A DNA stretch of 64,000 nucleotides from Nitrospirota bacterium (GTDB lineage Bacteria; Nitrospirota; Thermodesulfovibrionia; UBA6902). Location of the stretch: the NCBI GenBank assembly GCA_016213935.1, contig JACQZG010000009.1, positions 64,647 to 128,646 on the forward strand. Reading direction: 5' to 3'. Positions 7,667-17,338 of the stretch are shown piece after piece. How positions within the stretch are numbered: position 1 is the first letter of the stretch; every line of letters starts with the position of its first letter. The translations under genes were made by a program, and so were the position numbers. The notes under the pieces are model-generated. The model ran no database searches and was not told where the DNA came from. It saw only the letters and a program-made list of their open reading frames with translations.

Positions 7667-10600
7667 ATGGCACAGAGAAATAATAAAAAGATAATAATAC
7701 GGCTCCTGTTCGTATTATTACTTTTAGGCATTGTCCATTTCCTCTTCAGGGGGCCTTACTTATCCAATTCCATCAAGAGAGTCATAATCCCCGTTCTTGA
7801 GGAAGCTACAGGCAAACATGTAATAATGGACAAGGCCGTGATAAATCTTTTTCCATTTTACCTGCAAGGCAAGAGTGTTAAATTTTATGATGATGAAGGC
7901 AAGACGCTCCTCTGGATCACCAAGTCGAGAATATATTTGGACCCCTTGGGGCTTCTCTCAAAGGATATCACCATAAGGCGGGTGATACTGACAGAACCCG
8001 AGGCTCGTGCTTCAGAAAATGAATTATCCGAAATAGCGTCCCATATCACAGATTATTTTTCCGGCAATAAAGGGAGCCAATTTAAAGTCGCCTTAAAAAG
8101 CCTCAAAGTCGTAGAAGGCAAATTCACCTACCCCTCTCCTGACGAGATGGATACATTTTATGGCAGCGGCCTTAATGCGGATATCTTTATTAAAGACGGC
8201 ATCAATATAGACGTTAAACTTTCGGACGGAAAATTCATCAAGAAGGGGCATTCAGGGTTTGATTACAGCATGGAGGGAAGTTTCAGTATTGCTGATAATT
8301 TGGTAAAAGCGGCTAAAGTCATTATATCTTCTTCTGACTCGACCATTGCGGCTTCCGGAGAAATGCTTATTAAAGACGGCCGGATCGGAAACGGAAAATT
8401 TAACGGGAAGGCTGTTGTTAACGCAATTGATGTATGCCGCATTTTCGGCGTTGAGAAGACAAGAGACGGGGCTTTGACTTTATCGGGCAGTGTGGTGCTT
8501 ATAAATAAAACAGGCTCAAGGATTCCTGAATTCGAATTGGATCTGGAGACTGACGGGTATTTTTACCTTGAAACGTTGATGGATATATTGGATGTCAAAG
8601 AGCGCGTAACAGGAAGGCTTGCGTTAAAAGGCGGCATAAGCGGGATTTTTCCGGAGATAACCGGCAGAGGTGACGCCAGCATTACTGACGCAGAGTTTGG
8701 CGAACTTGCCATAGAGAGCGGGTTGGGCTCTATTGTATATTCAGACAGGAGATTTTCCCTCTCGGATTTTACGGCGCATACCTACGGCGGCGTATTGAAT
8801 GGCAAGGCATATATCGAGATACCCAAAGGCGATTTTGGAGTTACGGCCTCGGCAAGTGAAGTTGACAGCGTCAAATTTCTTCAATACATAGGATGGGACG
8901 CGCCTTTCAGGCCCGGAAAGGTGAGCGGAAAGTTCGATTTGAAAAAGGTTATAGGGCAGGAGATTTATGTGAATGCCCACTTGAACTATCTGAATGCCGC
9001 GGAATCGGATGAAAAATTCACGGACAGATTAAAGGCTGCCGAAGGCGACATTCTTTTTCATAACGGTATTGTATCAGTAAGCAATTCAAAGCTTTCTACG
9101 CCCATGACGTTTTTTTCACTTGACGGCGGCATTGATATTGATGAGAGAAAGATTGACATTGATGTGAATCTTAAAAGCAGTGATATTTCTGACATCACTG
9201 CGCCTTATTATACAAACATTTTTGGCCCTGTTAATTTTGACGGAAAAGCAAAAGGCATGTTTGAAGCCCCGGTTATTTCTGGCGTTTTTAAAATGGGCGC
9301 GGGCAATATTCACGGCTTTGACCTGTCCGGAGCTTCTGCTGAAATTATTTATTCTAAGGATTCGCTCATCGTCGCTTCGCTGATTGCCAACCACGACGTA
9401 TCTGTTCTCGAATTGAAAGGGGATATTGATTTCAGGAATGCGGAGGGGCTCTTTTCATACGGCTCTCCATATTATCACGCTGAGGCCTCGTTCAAAAATA
9501 TAAGATCAGAGATGCTGGATGACCTTCTTTTTAGAGATGTAGAACTTAAGGGTTTTGTAACCGGCAATTTAAGTTTCACCGGTGACAGGGAGAATTTTTC
9601 GGGCACGGGCTCTCTCCGGTTCGATAAAGGCAGTATTTATGAGCAGGGTTTTGATCGCGCATCAGCCGATATGGCTTTTGATCCCGCAAGGGTCGTTATT
9701 AAATCGGCTGAGATTGCAAACGGTTCTTCAAAGATAGCCGGAAGCGGCAAAATATTTTCTGATGATCGGTTTGAACTCTCGGCTCACAGCGAGAAGATGA
9801 ATTCGGATGACATTTCTTACCTGAAGGCGCTCCAGTTAACTTCACTCTTTTCTTTTGATATTAACGGGACAGGCACGTTTGAAAATCCGCATATTGATTT
9901 TACAGCTGGGATAATGGGAAGCACTTTCAGAGGCATTGAGACAGGTAAAGGCAATATCAGAGGCTCCTTAAAAGGGAATCGGCTGGCGGCAAAATGCAGC
10001 CTGTTTGAGGGCAAGGTAACTGCTGATGCCGAGTTTCTGGTCGCTGAAACCCCCTCATGGGAACTGAACGTAGTTTTTAATGAAGGAAGATACGATTTTC
10101 TGCTTGCAGGACTTATCAAAGACCCGCCCCAGGACATGTCAGTCTTTCTCGACGGCAGGCTGAACGCAAGATCAGATAAAGGCAAAGTCGCGCTGAATTC
10201 GAGATTCAAGAACCTAAGCATGGACCTTTACGGCTACAACATCAGGAACAGCGGAGATATTATTCTCGACTTTCGCGACGGCTTGCTCGAAATAAAGTCA
10301 TTTTCTCTTGCCGGAAAAGACGCGAATTTTGATATCAGCGGCAATTTTTCGGTCGGCAAAAGCCTTAATCTGAGCCTTGAGGGTGATGTTGACCTTTTGC
10401 CTCTTAAGGCTTTGACTAAAAAGCTCTCTTTCCTCGAAGGCAGGGGAAATTTCGCAATTGACATAAAAGGCGATTGGGATAAGCCTGAGATTGTGGGGGA
10501 ATTAGATGTTCGCAATACCACGATTGGATTTAGCGGTTTCCCTCACAGAATAGGGCCACTTGAAGGCAGGGTCTTCTTCAATAGAGATAAAGTCATATTT

Positions 10601-11641
10601 GATTCCGTCAAAAGCAGTTTTGCCGGCGGCACTGCGGTTCTATACGGCGCCGGCTACTTGAACAACAAGATGAGATTTGAAAAACTTCTCGTTTCATCTG
10701 ACCTGAAGGATATCAAGCTTAGCCCGATCAAAGGCGTCAATGCCGTTTTTGGCGGCAAGCTCTTTTTTGAGACATCCGCAAAAGGCACGAGCCTGACCGG
10801 GGAAATAATCGCGGAGAAGGCGCAGTATAAAAAGGATGTCGAGTTTTCCAGTATTTTTTCTGAGATCAGGGAGATTGAGACGGCTCCGTCTAATAGAACA
10901 TGGCTTGATGATGTGCTCCTTAACGTGAGAATTGAGGGAAAAGACGGCATAGTCATAGACAACAATATAGCCAAAGCTCCTGTAAGCGTTAATTTGACAA
11001 TGACCGGCACCGCGGCGAAATACGGCCTGCTCGGCACGGTTGAGGCAAAGACCGGCACCATTTTTTTCAGAGGGAATGAGTTTAATATCCTAGAAAAGAG
11101 CAGCGTCGATTTTGTTTCGTCCGACAAAGTCTCCCCGGTCTTTCATATAACTGCCGAGGCATTGACAGGCGGATATCGGATAAAGATGAACCTTGACGGC
11201 CCGCTGGATAATTTCACGCTCTCATTATTCTCCTACCCGCATCTTTCCGAAACTGACATACTTACGCTGCTTTCGTTCGGCAGATTGAGCACGGAAGGGA
11301 AAGGGGTTGAAGGCGGCATGGCCGCAAGCCAGGCCACATCAATGCTTACGGGGGGGATCCAGAGTGAAGTCGAAGAGGGCTTCAAACATGTTACCGGTTT
11401 TGACCGTTTTGAAGTTGAGCCCCGCACCACTGCAACCGGGTCCGTAACACCGAAGATCACTGTTGGAAAACGTTTCTTAAACGACAGGCTTTCGATCATA
11501 TATTCCACTTTTATGGGCTCTACCGAAGAAAATGTGATAAAGATGGAATATGACCTCGGGAATAATATCTCTCTTATAGGATTAAGGGATGAGATAGGAA
11601 GCGCGGGCGGCGATATTAAATATAAATTTAAATTCAAATAA
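7667..11641 (+). CDS. tamB: TamB-family envelope protein (AsmA-like, DUF490 C-terminus)
   Basis: 1324 residues. An N-terminal anchor (about 9-27) is followed by a very long region of repeating beta-strands typical of AsmA/TamB bridge proteins. The C-terminal 300 residues are the TamB domain, with the recognisable SETDILTLLSFGRLS stretch near residue 1200 and a final strand ending in an aromatic residue. Members of the family span the periplasm and carry lipids or help insert outer-membrane proteins together with an Omp85 partner. That partner follows 19 bp downstream. Length is close to E. coli TamB (1259). Start chosen at the ATG just before the basic, hydrophobic N-terminus; no strong ribosome site is visible. 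Confidence 0.9.
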   Translation: MAQRNNKKIIIRLLFVLLLLGIVHFLFRGPYLSNSIKRVIIPVLEEATGKHVIMDKAVINLFPFYLQGKSVKFYDDEGKTLLWITKSRIYLDPLGLLSKDITIRRVILTEPEARASENELSEIASHITDYFSGNKGSQFKVALKSLKVVEGKFTYPSPDEMDTFYGSGLNADIFIKDGINIDVKLSDGKFIKKGHSGFDYSMEGSFSIADNLVKAAKVIISSSDSTIAASGEMLIKDGRIGNGKFNGKAVVNAIDVCRIFGVEKTRDGALTLSGSVVLINKTGSRIPEFELDLETDGYFYLETLMDILDVKERVTGRLALKGGISGIFPEITGRGDASITDAEFGELAIESGLGSIVYSDRRFSLSDFTAHTYGGVLNGKAYIEIPKGDFGVTASASEVDSVKFLQYIGWDAPFRPGKVSGKFDLKKVIGQEIYVNAHLNYLNAAESDEKFTDRLKAAEGDILFHNGIVSVSNSKLSTPMTFFSLDGGIDIDERKIDIDVNLKSSDISDITAPYYTNIFGPVNFDGKAKGMFEAPVISGVFKMGAGNIHGFDLSGASAEIIYSKDSLIVASLIANHDVSVLELKGDIDFRNAEGLFSYGSPYYHAEASFKNIRSEMLDDLLFRDVELKGFVTGNLSFTGDRENFSGTGSLRFDKGSIYEQGFDRASADMAFDPARVVIKSAEIANGSSKIAGSGKIFSDDRFELSAHSEKMNSDDISYLKALQLTSLFSFDINGTGTFENPHIDFTAGIMGSTFRGIETGKGNIRGSLKGNRLAAKCSLFEGKVTADAEFLVAETPSWELNVVFNEGRYDFLLAGLIKDPPQDMSVFLDGRLNARSDKGKVALNSRFKNLSMDLYGYNIRNSGDIILDFRDGLLEIKSFSLAGKDANFDISGNFSVGKSLNLSLEGDVDLLPLKALTKKLSFLEGRGNFAIDIKGDWDKPEIVGELDVRNTTIGFSGFPHRIGPLEGRVFFNRDKVIFDSVKSSFAGGTAVLYGAGYLNNKMRFEKLLVSSDLKDIKLSPIKGVNAVFGGKLFFETSAKGTSLTGEIIAEKAQYKKDVEFSSIFSEIREIETAPSNRTWLDDVLLNVRIEGKDGIVIDNNIAKAPVSVNLTMTGTAAKYGLLGTVEAKTGTIFFRGNEFNILEKSSVDFVSSDKVSPVFHITAEALTGGYRIKMNLDGPLDNFTLSLFSYPHLSETDILTLLSFGRLSTEGKGVEGGMAASQATSMLTGGIQSEVEEGFKHVTGFDRFEVEPRTTATGSVTPKITVGKRFLNDRLSIIYSTFMGSTEENVIKMEYDLGNNISLIGLRDEIGSAGGDIKYKFKFK

Positions 11642-11660
11642 TGGCTTATCTCTGCAATCG

Positions 11661-14375
11661 ATGAATCGTAAAATAAATAATAAGCGTTTCGGGCAGTTAT
11701 ATGCGATTGTCTTATTTCTTGCGTCATTTTTAAGTTTCCCCCAGATATTATTTTCTGAGCCTATAGACGGAAAAACGATTAATTCGATAAAGGTCAAAGG
11801 GCTTACCAGGATGAATAATGATGAGTTTGTTGATATGCTGTGTTTTCATGCCGGTGAGCCGTATGATGCAGGCCTCATGGCGAGATGTATTAAGAGAGTA
11901 TTTCAAAAACGGATCTTTGCAAATATCGCTGTTGACGCATTGCCGGCCGGAAGCGGGGTTGAACTGGTTTATGCGGTAACGGAACTGCCGGCCGTAAAAA
12001 AAATCAATATCAGCGGCAATAATGAGATTTCCAAAAGGCTGATCAAAAAGCATCTGAAATTTGAAAAGGGGGATGATTTCAGAGAGGAGATGCTGCATAA
12101 GTGCGAGAAGGATATAACTGAGTTATACCGCAAAAAAGGTTTTCATGATGCTCGTGTGAAAATATCATTCATTATATCCGGGGAATCGGGTATTTCCATA
12201 AATGTGGATATTGATGAGGGCAAGCCTCTTATTATTAAAGGCATTAACATGCCTGACGATGCTTTAAAAAGGGTGAACATTTATGCGAATGATATTTATG
12301 ACACCGAGAAGATCGACAAAGAGCTCCTCGGATTGAAAGAGTATTATCTGAAACAGGGGCATATAAGGCCGGAGATCGGCCCTTATGGATTAAATGACGG
12401 CGTGTTCTCAATCACTGTCAATCCCGGGCCCAAGCTTGAGGTTAAGTTTTCAGGCAATTCAGCCATAAGCGGAAAGAAGCTTTCAAAGGAGCTGCCATTC
12501 AGGGATAGTGAGATGGTTTCTGATGAACTCATTGAGGAAGCGTCAAGAAGAATTAGGGATTTATATGTTGAGAGCGGCTACTATTATGTTCAGGTCGCGG
12601 CAGGGCTTGAAACATCAGAAGAACTCATAAAGGTCACTTTTGTCATATTCGAAGGCGTGAAGGTTACACTTGGAAAGATCGATTTTCACGGAGCGGGCAT
12701 TGACCCTTCGGTGATTAAGGGGATAATACCGCTTAAGGAGGGCGCTGCTTATAATGAAGGGCATCTCGCCAAAAGTATCGAGTCGGTAGAGAGCTTCTAT
12801 AACGCGCTTGGCTATCTTGGCATGAAGGTTGTAAATGTAAGTAAAGAATTTACGCCTGACGGCGGGGTTATCAACCTCGTTTTCGAAATTCAGGAGGGAA
12901 GCCAAATTAAAATAACCGGCATTGAGATCGAAGGCAACAGGGATATCCCCGCAACCGAGATCAGAAAGGCAGTCAACCTTGGAACAGATATACCTTTCAA
13001 CACGGTTGATATCAGCGACGCGAGATACAGGGTTTTATCATTATATAAACGCTACGGCTACATTGATGCTTCAGTCGATGTCAGAAGCGAGATAAGGGAC
13101 AACAGGGCCATACTGCGTTTCAATGTGACAGAGCAAAGCCCGTCAGTTCTCGGCAAGGTGATAATCAGGGGCAATCAGAAGACCAAGGATGAGATAATAA
13201 GCCGTGAATTTACGCTTCAAGAAGGCGACCCTTACAATCATGAAGAGATCTTGAATGTAAAACAGAGGTTGTATAAACTCGGCCTTTTCAATGAAGTTTC
13301 CATCGTCGGCGAAACCGCAGGGAAGACGGAGGATAAGATTGTCAAAGATGTTATTGTCACGCTTGAAGAAGACGAGCCCGGTTCTGTCGAGCTTTCGGCG
13401 GGATACGGCGAATATGAACAATTCAGGGGCGCGATCGACCTGAGTTACAGCAATCTCGGAGGCTATGACAGGCAGTTGAGGTTCAGAGGTGAGGGGAGCT
13501 CCGTCGAAAAGAGGTTTAGCATCGATTTCACCGAACCCCGGCTCTTTAAGAAGCGCGACCTTCCGTTTAACGCGTCTTTCATAAAGGAGAACAGAAAGAA
13601 TGTAAATATAGACACGAGAGACATATTGTTTGAAATAGATAAATTCTCTTTTATCGCCGGAATAGAAAAAGAATTATTCAAAGGTTTAATGGCTAACCTG
13701 AGTTATGAGTATTCATTGAACGAAACAAGGAATGTGGAACCGGGCGTTGTACTGGGAGTTGAGGATACAGGCACTGTTTCCATAGGGAGTATTCTGGCGT
13801 CTTTATTTTATGATACCCGAAACGACCCTTTTGACCCTGCAAGCGGCGCTATAAACGGGATAGTCCTGAAATTCGCTTCTGAGACATTTTTGTCCGAAGT
13901 CGAATTTATAAAATGTACATTGCAGAGCTCGTGGTTCTTTTCTTTAAGAAAGGGTTTGGTCTTTGCCACATCGTTAAGAGGAGGGGCGTCTTACAGCTTT
14001 GAAGAGGATGACGAATTGCCTCTGGTCGAGCGTTTCTTCCTCGGCGGCAGGACTACTGCGAGGGGGTACAGCCATGACACGCTTGGCCCAAAAGGCTCAG
14101 ATGACGTCCCAACCGGTGGCAATCTTTTCGCTCTTATCAATGAAGAGCTGAGAATTTCCGCTGGCAAGGGCATCGGATTTGTGTTCTTTCTTGACGGAGG
14201 AAATGTCTGGCAGGCTGCTGACGATGTCAATTCGAGGCTTAAATTCACGGTTGGGGGAGGGCTGAGGTATATGACTCCGGTAGGGCCGGTCAGGATCGAT
14301 TACGGCCACAAACTCGACAGGGAAGAGCACGAGAGCCCGGGCGAGATTCATTTCAGTTTCGGGCACGCGTTTTAA
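11661..14375 (+). CDS. bamA: Omp85-family outer-membrane assembly protein with seven POTRA domains
   Basis: 904 residues with a signal peptide (1-33). Seven POTRA-like units can be laid out from the repeating start pattern (I-x-I-x-G-N) and spacing: about 40-110, 111-188, 189-257, 258-334, 335-414, 415-493 and 494-572. The rest (about 575-904) is the 16-strand barrel with the Omp85 signature GGRTTARGY and a C-terminal FSFGHAF strand. E. coli BamA has five POTRA domains and TamA three, so this is a long form. It follows tamB directly and precedes a SurA-like chaperone gene. It could serve as BamA, as the TamB partner, or both; the symbol is a best guess. Confidence 0.85.
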   Translation: MNRKINNKRFGQLYAIVLFLASFLSFPQILFSEPIDGKTINSIKVKGLTRMNNDEFVDMLCFHAGEPYDAGLMARCIKRVFQKRIFANIAVDALPAGSGVELVYAVTELPAVKKINISGNNEISKRLIKKHLKFEKGDDFREEMLHKCEKDITELYRKKGFHDARVKISFIISGESGISINVDIDEGKPLIIKGINMPDDALKRVNIYANDIYDTEKIDKELLGLKEYYLKQGHIRPEIGPYGLNDGVFSITVNPGPKLEVKFSGNSAISGKKLSKELPFRDSEMVSDELIEEASRRIRDLYVESGYYYVQVAAGLETSEELIKVTFVIFEGVKVTLGKIDFHGAGIDPSVIKGIIPLKEGAAYNEGHLAKSIESVESFYNALGYLGMKVVNVSKEFTPDGGVINLVFEIQEGSQIKITGIEIEGNRDIPATEIRKAVNLGTDIPFNTVDISDARYRVLSLYKRYGYIDASVDVRSEIRDNRAILRFNVTEQSPSVLGKVIIRGNQKTKDEIISREFTLQEGDPYNHEEILNVKQRLYKLGLFNEVSIVGETAGKTEDKIVKDVIVTLEEDEPGSVELSAGYGEYEQFRGAIDLSYSNLGGYDRQLRFRGEGSSVEKRFSIDFTEPRLFKKRDLPFNASFIKENRKNVNIDTRDILFEIDKFSFIAGIEKELFKGLMANLSYEYSLNETRNVEPGVVLGVEDTGTVSIGSILASLFYDTRNDPFDPASGAINGIVLKFASETFLSEVEFIKCTLQSSWFFSLRKGLVFATSLRGGASYSFEEDDELPLVERFFLGGRTTARGYSHDTLGPKGSDDVPTGGNLFALINEELRISAGKGIGFVFFLDGGNVWQAADDVNSRLKFTVGGGLRYMTPVGPVRIDYGHKLDREEHESPGEIHFSFGHAF

Positions 14376-14385
14376 AAGGTTCAAA

Positions 14386-14928
14386 ATGAATACCATTGAA
14401 AACAACTCCAATACAATTGTCATGATACTTTTGTCACTTTTGCTGGTTGTTATCCCGTGTTCTGCTTTTTCGGAAGTAGTTGAAAGGGTTGTCGCGATCG
14501 TCAATGATGATATTATTCTCTACAGCGAATTCAGCTCGTTATACAAAAAGGCTTTGGATTCCGGCTCGCATGCGGGCAAAGAGGAAATTCTTGACAGCAT
14601 GATAAACAGGCTCCTTGTCATTCAGCAGGCAAAGCAGTTAAGGCTTGATGTTTTTGCAGGAAATGCTGAGCGCGATGATGACCTGCTCTACAATAATTTC
14701 ATTGAAAGAAGGATAAAGGCATTCATTCACATACCTTTCGAAGATATTGAAAAATATTATCTGGAAAATCCATCTCAATTTAACGGGAAAAGTTTTTATG
14801 ACGTTCAGGCGGAGATCGAGGACGCCATTACCGCGAAACAGCTTAATGAGGCGCTCCCGGCATATATAAAGCAATTGAGAGAAGACGCGTACATAAGGAT
14901 TCAGCTTGAAGGCGATACAGCCGATTAA
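14386..14928 (+). CDS. SurA-like periplasmic chaperone domain without PPIase domain
   Basis: 180 residues. The signal peptide (about 1-29) leads into VVERVVAIVNDDIILYSEF, the hallmark opening of SurA / PpiC chaperone domains, followed by helices with LDSMINRLLVIQQAKQL. The family normally continues into one or two parvulin PPIase domains; these are absent, leaving only the chaperone module plus a C-terminal helix. It starts 10 bp after the Omp85 gene, which fits delivery of unfolded outer-membrane proteins. Its stop overlaps by 4 bp the stop of the convergent acetyltransferase gene. Confidence 0.8.
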   Translation: MNTIENNSNTIVMILLSLLLVVIPCSAFSEVVERVVAIVNDDIILYSEFSSLYKKALDSGSHAGKEEILDSMINRLLVIQQAKQLRLDVFAGNAERDDDLLYNNFIERRIKAFIHIPFEDIEKYYLENPSQFNGKSFYDVQAEIEDAITAKQLNEALPAYIKQLREDAYIRIQLEGDTAD

Positions 14929-15377
14929 AACTCCATTACAACAGCCGATTCGTCGCATTCCGGGAATTTGTGGCATTTAAGGCATTCTCCCCAGATTTTT
15001 TGAGGAAGCGTATTTTTGTCTATCACCTCGAACCCCAGGCGCGTAAAGAGATCAGGCTTGTATGTAAGGGCGAAAACCTTTTTCAGCCCCAATGCCTTTG
15101 CCTCGCTCAGGCATTTCTTTATCATCTTTCCGCCGATTCCCCTGCCCTGAAATTCACTTGAGACCGCTACGGATTTTATCTCAGCGAGGTCTTCCCACAG
15201 GATGTGAAGCGCGGAGACCGCGACTATCTTGCCGCCCTCGGCGCAAACATAAAAATCACGGAGGTTCTCATATATTTCATTAAGCGCCCTCGGAAGCATC
15301 ATTTCCTTCTTCGCAAATTGATTAATAAGAGACTGAATCACTCTGACGTCTTCGATAGTGGCTTTTCTGATCTTCAT
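14925..15377 (-). CDS. GNAT-family N-acetyltransferase, ArgA-like short form
   Basis: 150 residues from the ATG at 15377, which has an AGGA-type ribosome site; the frame is open for 23 more codons upstream, but those codons lie in an intergenic repeat. The fold is GNAT: the acetyl-CoA loop reads SSEFQGRGIGGKMIKKC. The C-terminus holds W-x-x-C-L-K-C-H-K-F-P-E-C-D-E, a cysteine cluster seen in the short N-acetylglutamate synthase-like proteins of many anaerobes. The likely reaction is acetylation of glutamate for arginine synthesis (inference). The CLKCH string is not a heme site here because the protein has no export signal. Confidence 0.75.
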   Translation of the reverse strand: MKIRKATIEDVRVIQSLINQFAKKEMMLPRALNEIYENLRDFYVCAEGGKIVAVSALHILWEDLAEIKSVAVSSEFQGRGIGGKMIKKCLSEAKALGLKKVFALTYKPDLFTRLGFEVIDKNTLPQKIWGECLKCHKFPECDESAVVMEF

Positions 15378-15436
15378 CTGTCCTAATCCTGTCCTCACAG
15401 TGTATCCTTCTTCCCCTTCCCCTTTAATCTCCTCCC

Positions 15437-15476
15437 GTCTCCGCACTCAGGCGGATTTGCTGAGGCGAAAAGGGAG
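15437..15476. repeat. REP-like palindrome between acetyltransferase and ppx genes
   Basis: Nested inverted repeat: CTCAG at 15446-15450 pairs with CTGAG at 15460-15464, flanked by CGC/GCG and by pyrimidine-rich and purine-rich arms (CCTCCC before, GGGAGGGG after). It resembles the palindrome at the start of kdsC (61874-61893). The 15378-15517 interval holds no gene. Confidence 0.5.
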
Positions 15477-15517
15477 GGGAGACTTAACGATACCCTGTCG
15501 TTTCTGGGCTGAGAGGT

Positions 15518-16459
15518 TCATTTTAAGTTCGTTATTTTATCATATAGGTCAAGAATGATTCCTTCCCTGAGCCCGTAATCAGATACCGTGAGCAGATTAA
15601 GATCAAATACCGACATTATCTTCGTCAGGACCGCGGTTCCAGCCAGTATGATGTCGGCTCTCGGTGCGTCAAGCGAAGGGTAAAGTTTTATTCTCTCCTC
15701 AATGGTTCTCTTTTTGAGTTGAGAATATATTGCTTCGATCTCTTTCAGTGAGACGCGGGACTTGTGTATTTTCTCATGTTCAAATTTGTCTGACCCATGC
15801 GCCATGGCAGAGACGGCCGTTATCGTTCCTGCGGTTCCAAAGAGCGCCGTATTGCCTCTAATATTCATTTCTTCGCTCAGTCTTCCGGTCTTTTCGTTTA
15901 TCTCTTCTTCCATTGAGGTGATCTCCGCCAAAAACGGAGGGTCGTTTTTTATATGCGTTTCGCTCAGATAGACAGCTCCAAGCGCAAGGCTTTCAGAGAA
16001 TACGTTTCCTTCTTTATCTTTAATAATAAATTCGGTGCTTCCTCCGCCGATATCAATAAGAAGGGCAGGTTCCGGAATATCCATGTCCATACTCATGCCG
16101 AGAAATGTCAGCCTCGCTTCTTCTTCATCAGAAATAATATTAATATCGAAACCCGTTTCCCTGTAAGCCTCTGATAGAAACGCTTTGCTGTTTGAAGCTT
16201 TCCTCAGTGCGCTTGTTCCCACGGCAGACACAGCTTCTGCTTTAGACCTGTCTACGGCCTCTCTGAAGGTTCTGAGCGCTGATATGCTTCTTGTTACAGC
16301 TTCCGGCTTCAGAATGCCGCTGTCAGATATGCCCTCTCCAAGCCTTGTCACGATTCTGTCTGAAGCGATATGCTTAATATTTTTTCCATCCGTTTCGCCT
16401 ATCAGGAGCCTGAAGGTATTTGTGCCGATATCTATTCCGGCAAGGGTGGCTCTTTTCAT
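15518..16459 (-). CDS. ppx: Exopolyphosphatase / pppGpp phosphohydrolase (Ppx/GppA family)
   Basis: 313 residues of the short single-core form. It has the sugar-kinase/HSP70-type phosphate loop at the N-terminus (GIDIGTNTFRLLIGE) and the second phosphate motif LLIDIGGGSTEF near residue 135, plus GTAGTITAVSAM. The family cleaves terminal phosphate from polyphosphate or pppGpp in the cytoplasm. It overlaps the upstream mqnD by 4 bp (ATGA), so the two are co-translated. The long C-terminal extension of E. coli Ppx is missing, as is common outside the gammaproteobacteria. Confidence 0.9.
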   Translation of the reverse strand: MKRATLAGIDIGTNTFRLLIGETDGKNIKHIASDRIVTRLGEGISDSGILKPEAVTRSISALRTFREAVDRSKAEAVSAVGTSALRKASNSKAFLSEAYRETGFDINIISDEEEARLTFLGMSMDMDIPEPALLIDIGGGSTEFIIKDKEGNVFSESLALGAVYLSETHIKNDPPFLAEITSMEEEINEKTGRLSEEMNIRGNTALFGTAGTITAVSAMAHGSDKFEHEKIHKSRVSLKEIEAIYSQLKKRTIEERIKLYPSLDAPRADIILAGTAVLTKIMSVFDLNLLTVSDYGLREGIILDLYDKITNLK

Positions 16460-17295
16460 ATAAAGATAGGCTCATCCGATGATGGGATGATGCCTGCTTC
16501 CTGAGCCCTGCGGAGAAGCTCTGCCGCCGCTTTTTTGCCGCCTTCGCCCATATCGACGGATAAATCATTTACGTACAGATTGATGTGGCTGTTTATTATT
16601 TCATCCGAAAGCTCCCGTGAATATTTTTTGATGTAATGCATCGGCTCCATCCTGTTTTCAAGCGCGAATTTTACGCTCTTTCTTATCATCTCATCGGCTT
16701 CAGAGATGATGCCCTTGCCGAGTTTTTTTCTGGCAATGATGCCGCCGAGAGGGATAGGCAGTCCGGTCTCATTCTCCCACCACTCTCCGAGGTCGATTAT
16801 CTTCTTCAGGCCGTGAGCCCGGTAAGTGAACCTGCTCTCGTGAATTATGAGGCCGGCATCGGTTTCCCCGTTTTTTACGGCGGAGATTATTTTGTCGTAC
16901 GGCATCGCGATAATATCTGAGTTGAAGGCAATGCCGGGTTCAAACAGCCGGAGCAGGAGGCAAGCGGTGGTGAGTTTCCCGGGCACGGCTATCTTTTTCT
17001 TTACTAACTCTTTGACTGAGCATTCAACGCCGGAGACGAGAATAGGGCCGCAGCCTTTGCCGAGCGCGCTCCCTGAACTCAGGAGGCAGTAATCTTTCCT
17101 GAGATATCCCAACGCGTGATATGAGACCTTTGAAAGGTCAAGCTCAGCTTTTAAGGCTTTTTGATTAAGCGTCTCGACATCGAGCAGAAGTTCGCTAAAG
17201 CGCAATTCGCCGGAATCAATAATTCCGTGTACAAGGGCATAAAAGATGAAGGTGTCGTTAGGGCAGGGCGAATAGCCGAGCGAGAGGTCTTTCAT
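16456..17295 (-). CDS. mqnD: 1,4-dihydroxy-6-naphthoate synthase (futalosine menaquinone pathway)
   Basis: 279 residues. The N-terminal motif LGYSPCPNDTFIF is diagnostic of MqnD and separates it from MqnA. Later motifs (VSYHALGYL, DAGLIIHESRFTY and LPIPLGGI) match the same family. MqnD converts cyclic dehypoxanthine futalosine to 1,4-dihydroxy-6-naphthoate, so the organism makes menaquinone by the futalosine route. An AAGGA ribosome site precedes the ATG. It is the first gene of a two-gene unit with ppx. Confidence 0.93.
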   Translation of the reverse strand: MKDLSLGYSPCPNDTFIFYALVHGIIDSGELRFSELLLDVETLNQKALKAELDLSKVSYHALGYLRKDYCLLSSGSALGKGCGPILVSGVECSVKELVKKKIAVPGKLTTACLLLRLFEPGIAFNSDIIAMPYDKIISAVKNGETDAGLIIHESRFTYRAHGLKKIIDLGEWWENETGLPIPLGGIIARKKLGKGIISEADEMIRKSVKFALENRMEPMHYIKKYSRELSDEIINSHINLYVNDLSVDMGEGGKKAAAELLRRAQEAGIIPSSDEPIFI

Positions 17296-17338
17296 ATGAG
17301 TCCTTACATTTAAATGTGATGTATTATATCATATAAAC

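Noticed and set aside
14960..14990. CLKCH in the acetyltransferase as a heme site
   Set aside because: The protein is cytoplasmic and the cysteines belong to a known C-terminal cluster of ArgA-like GNAT proteins.
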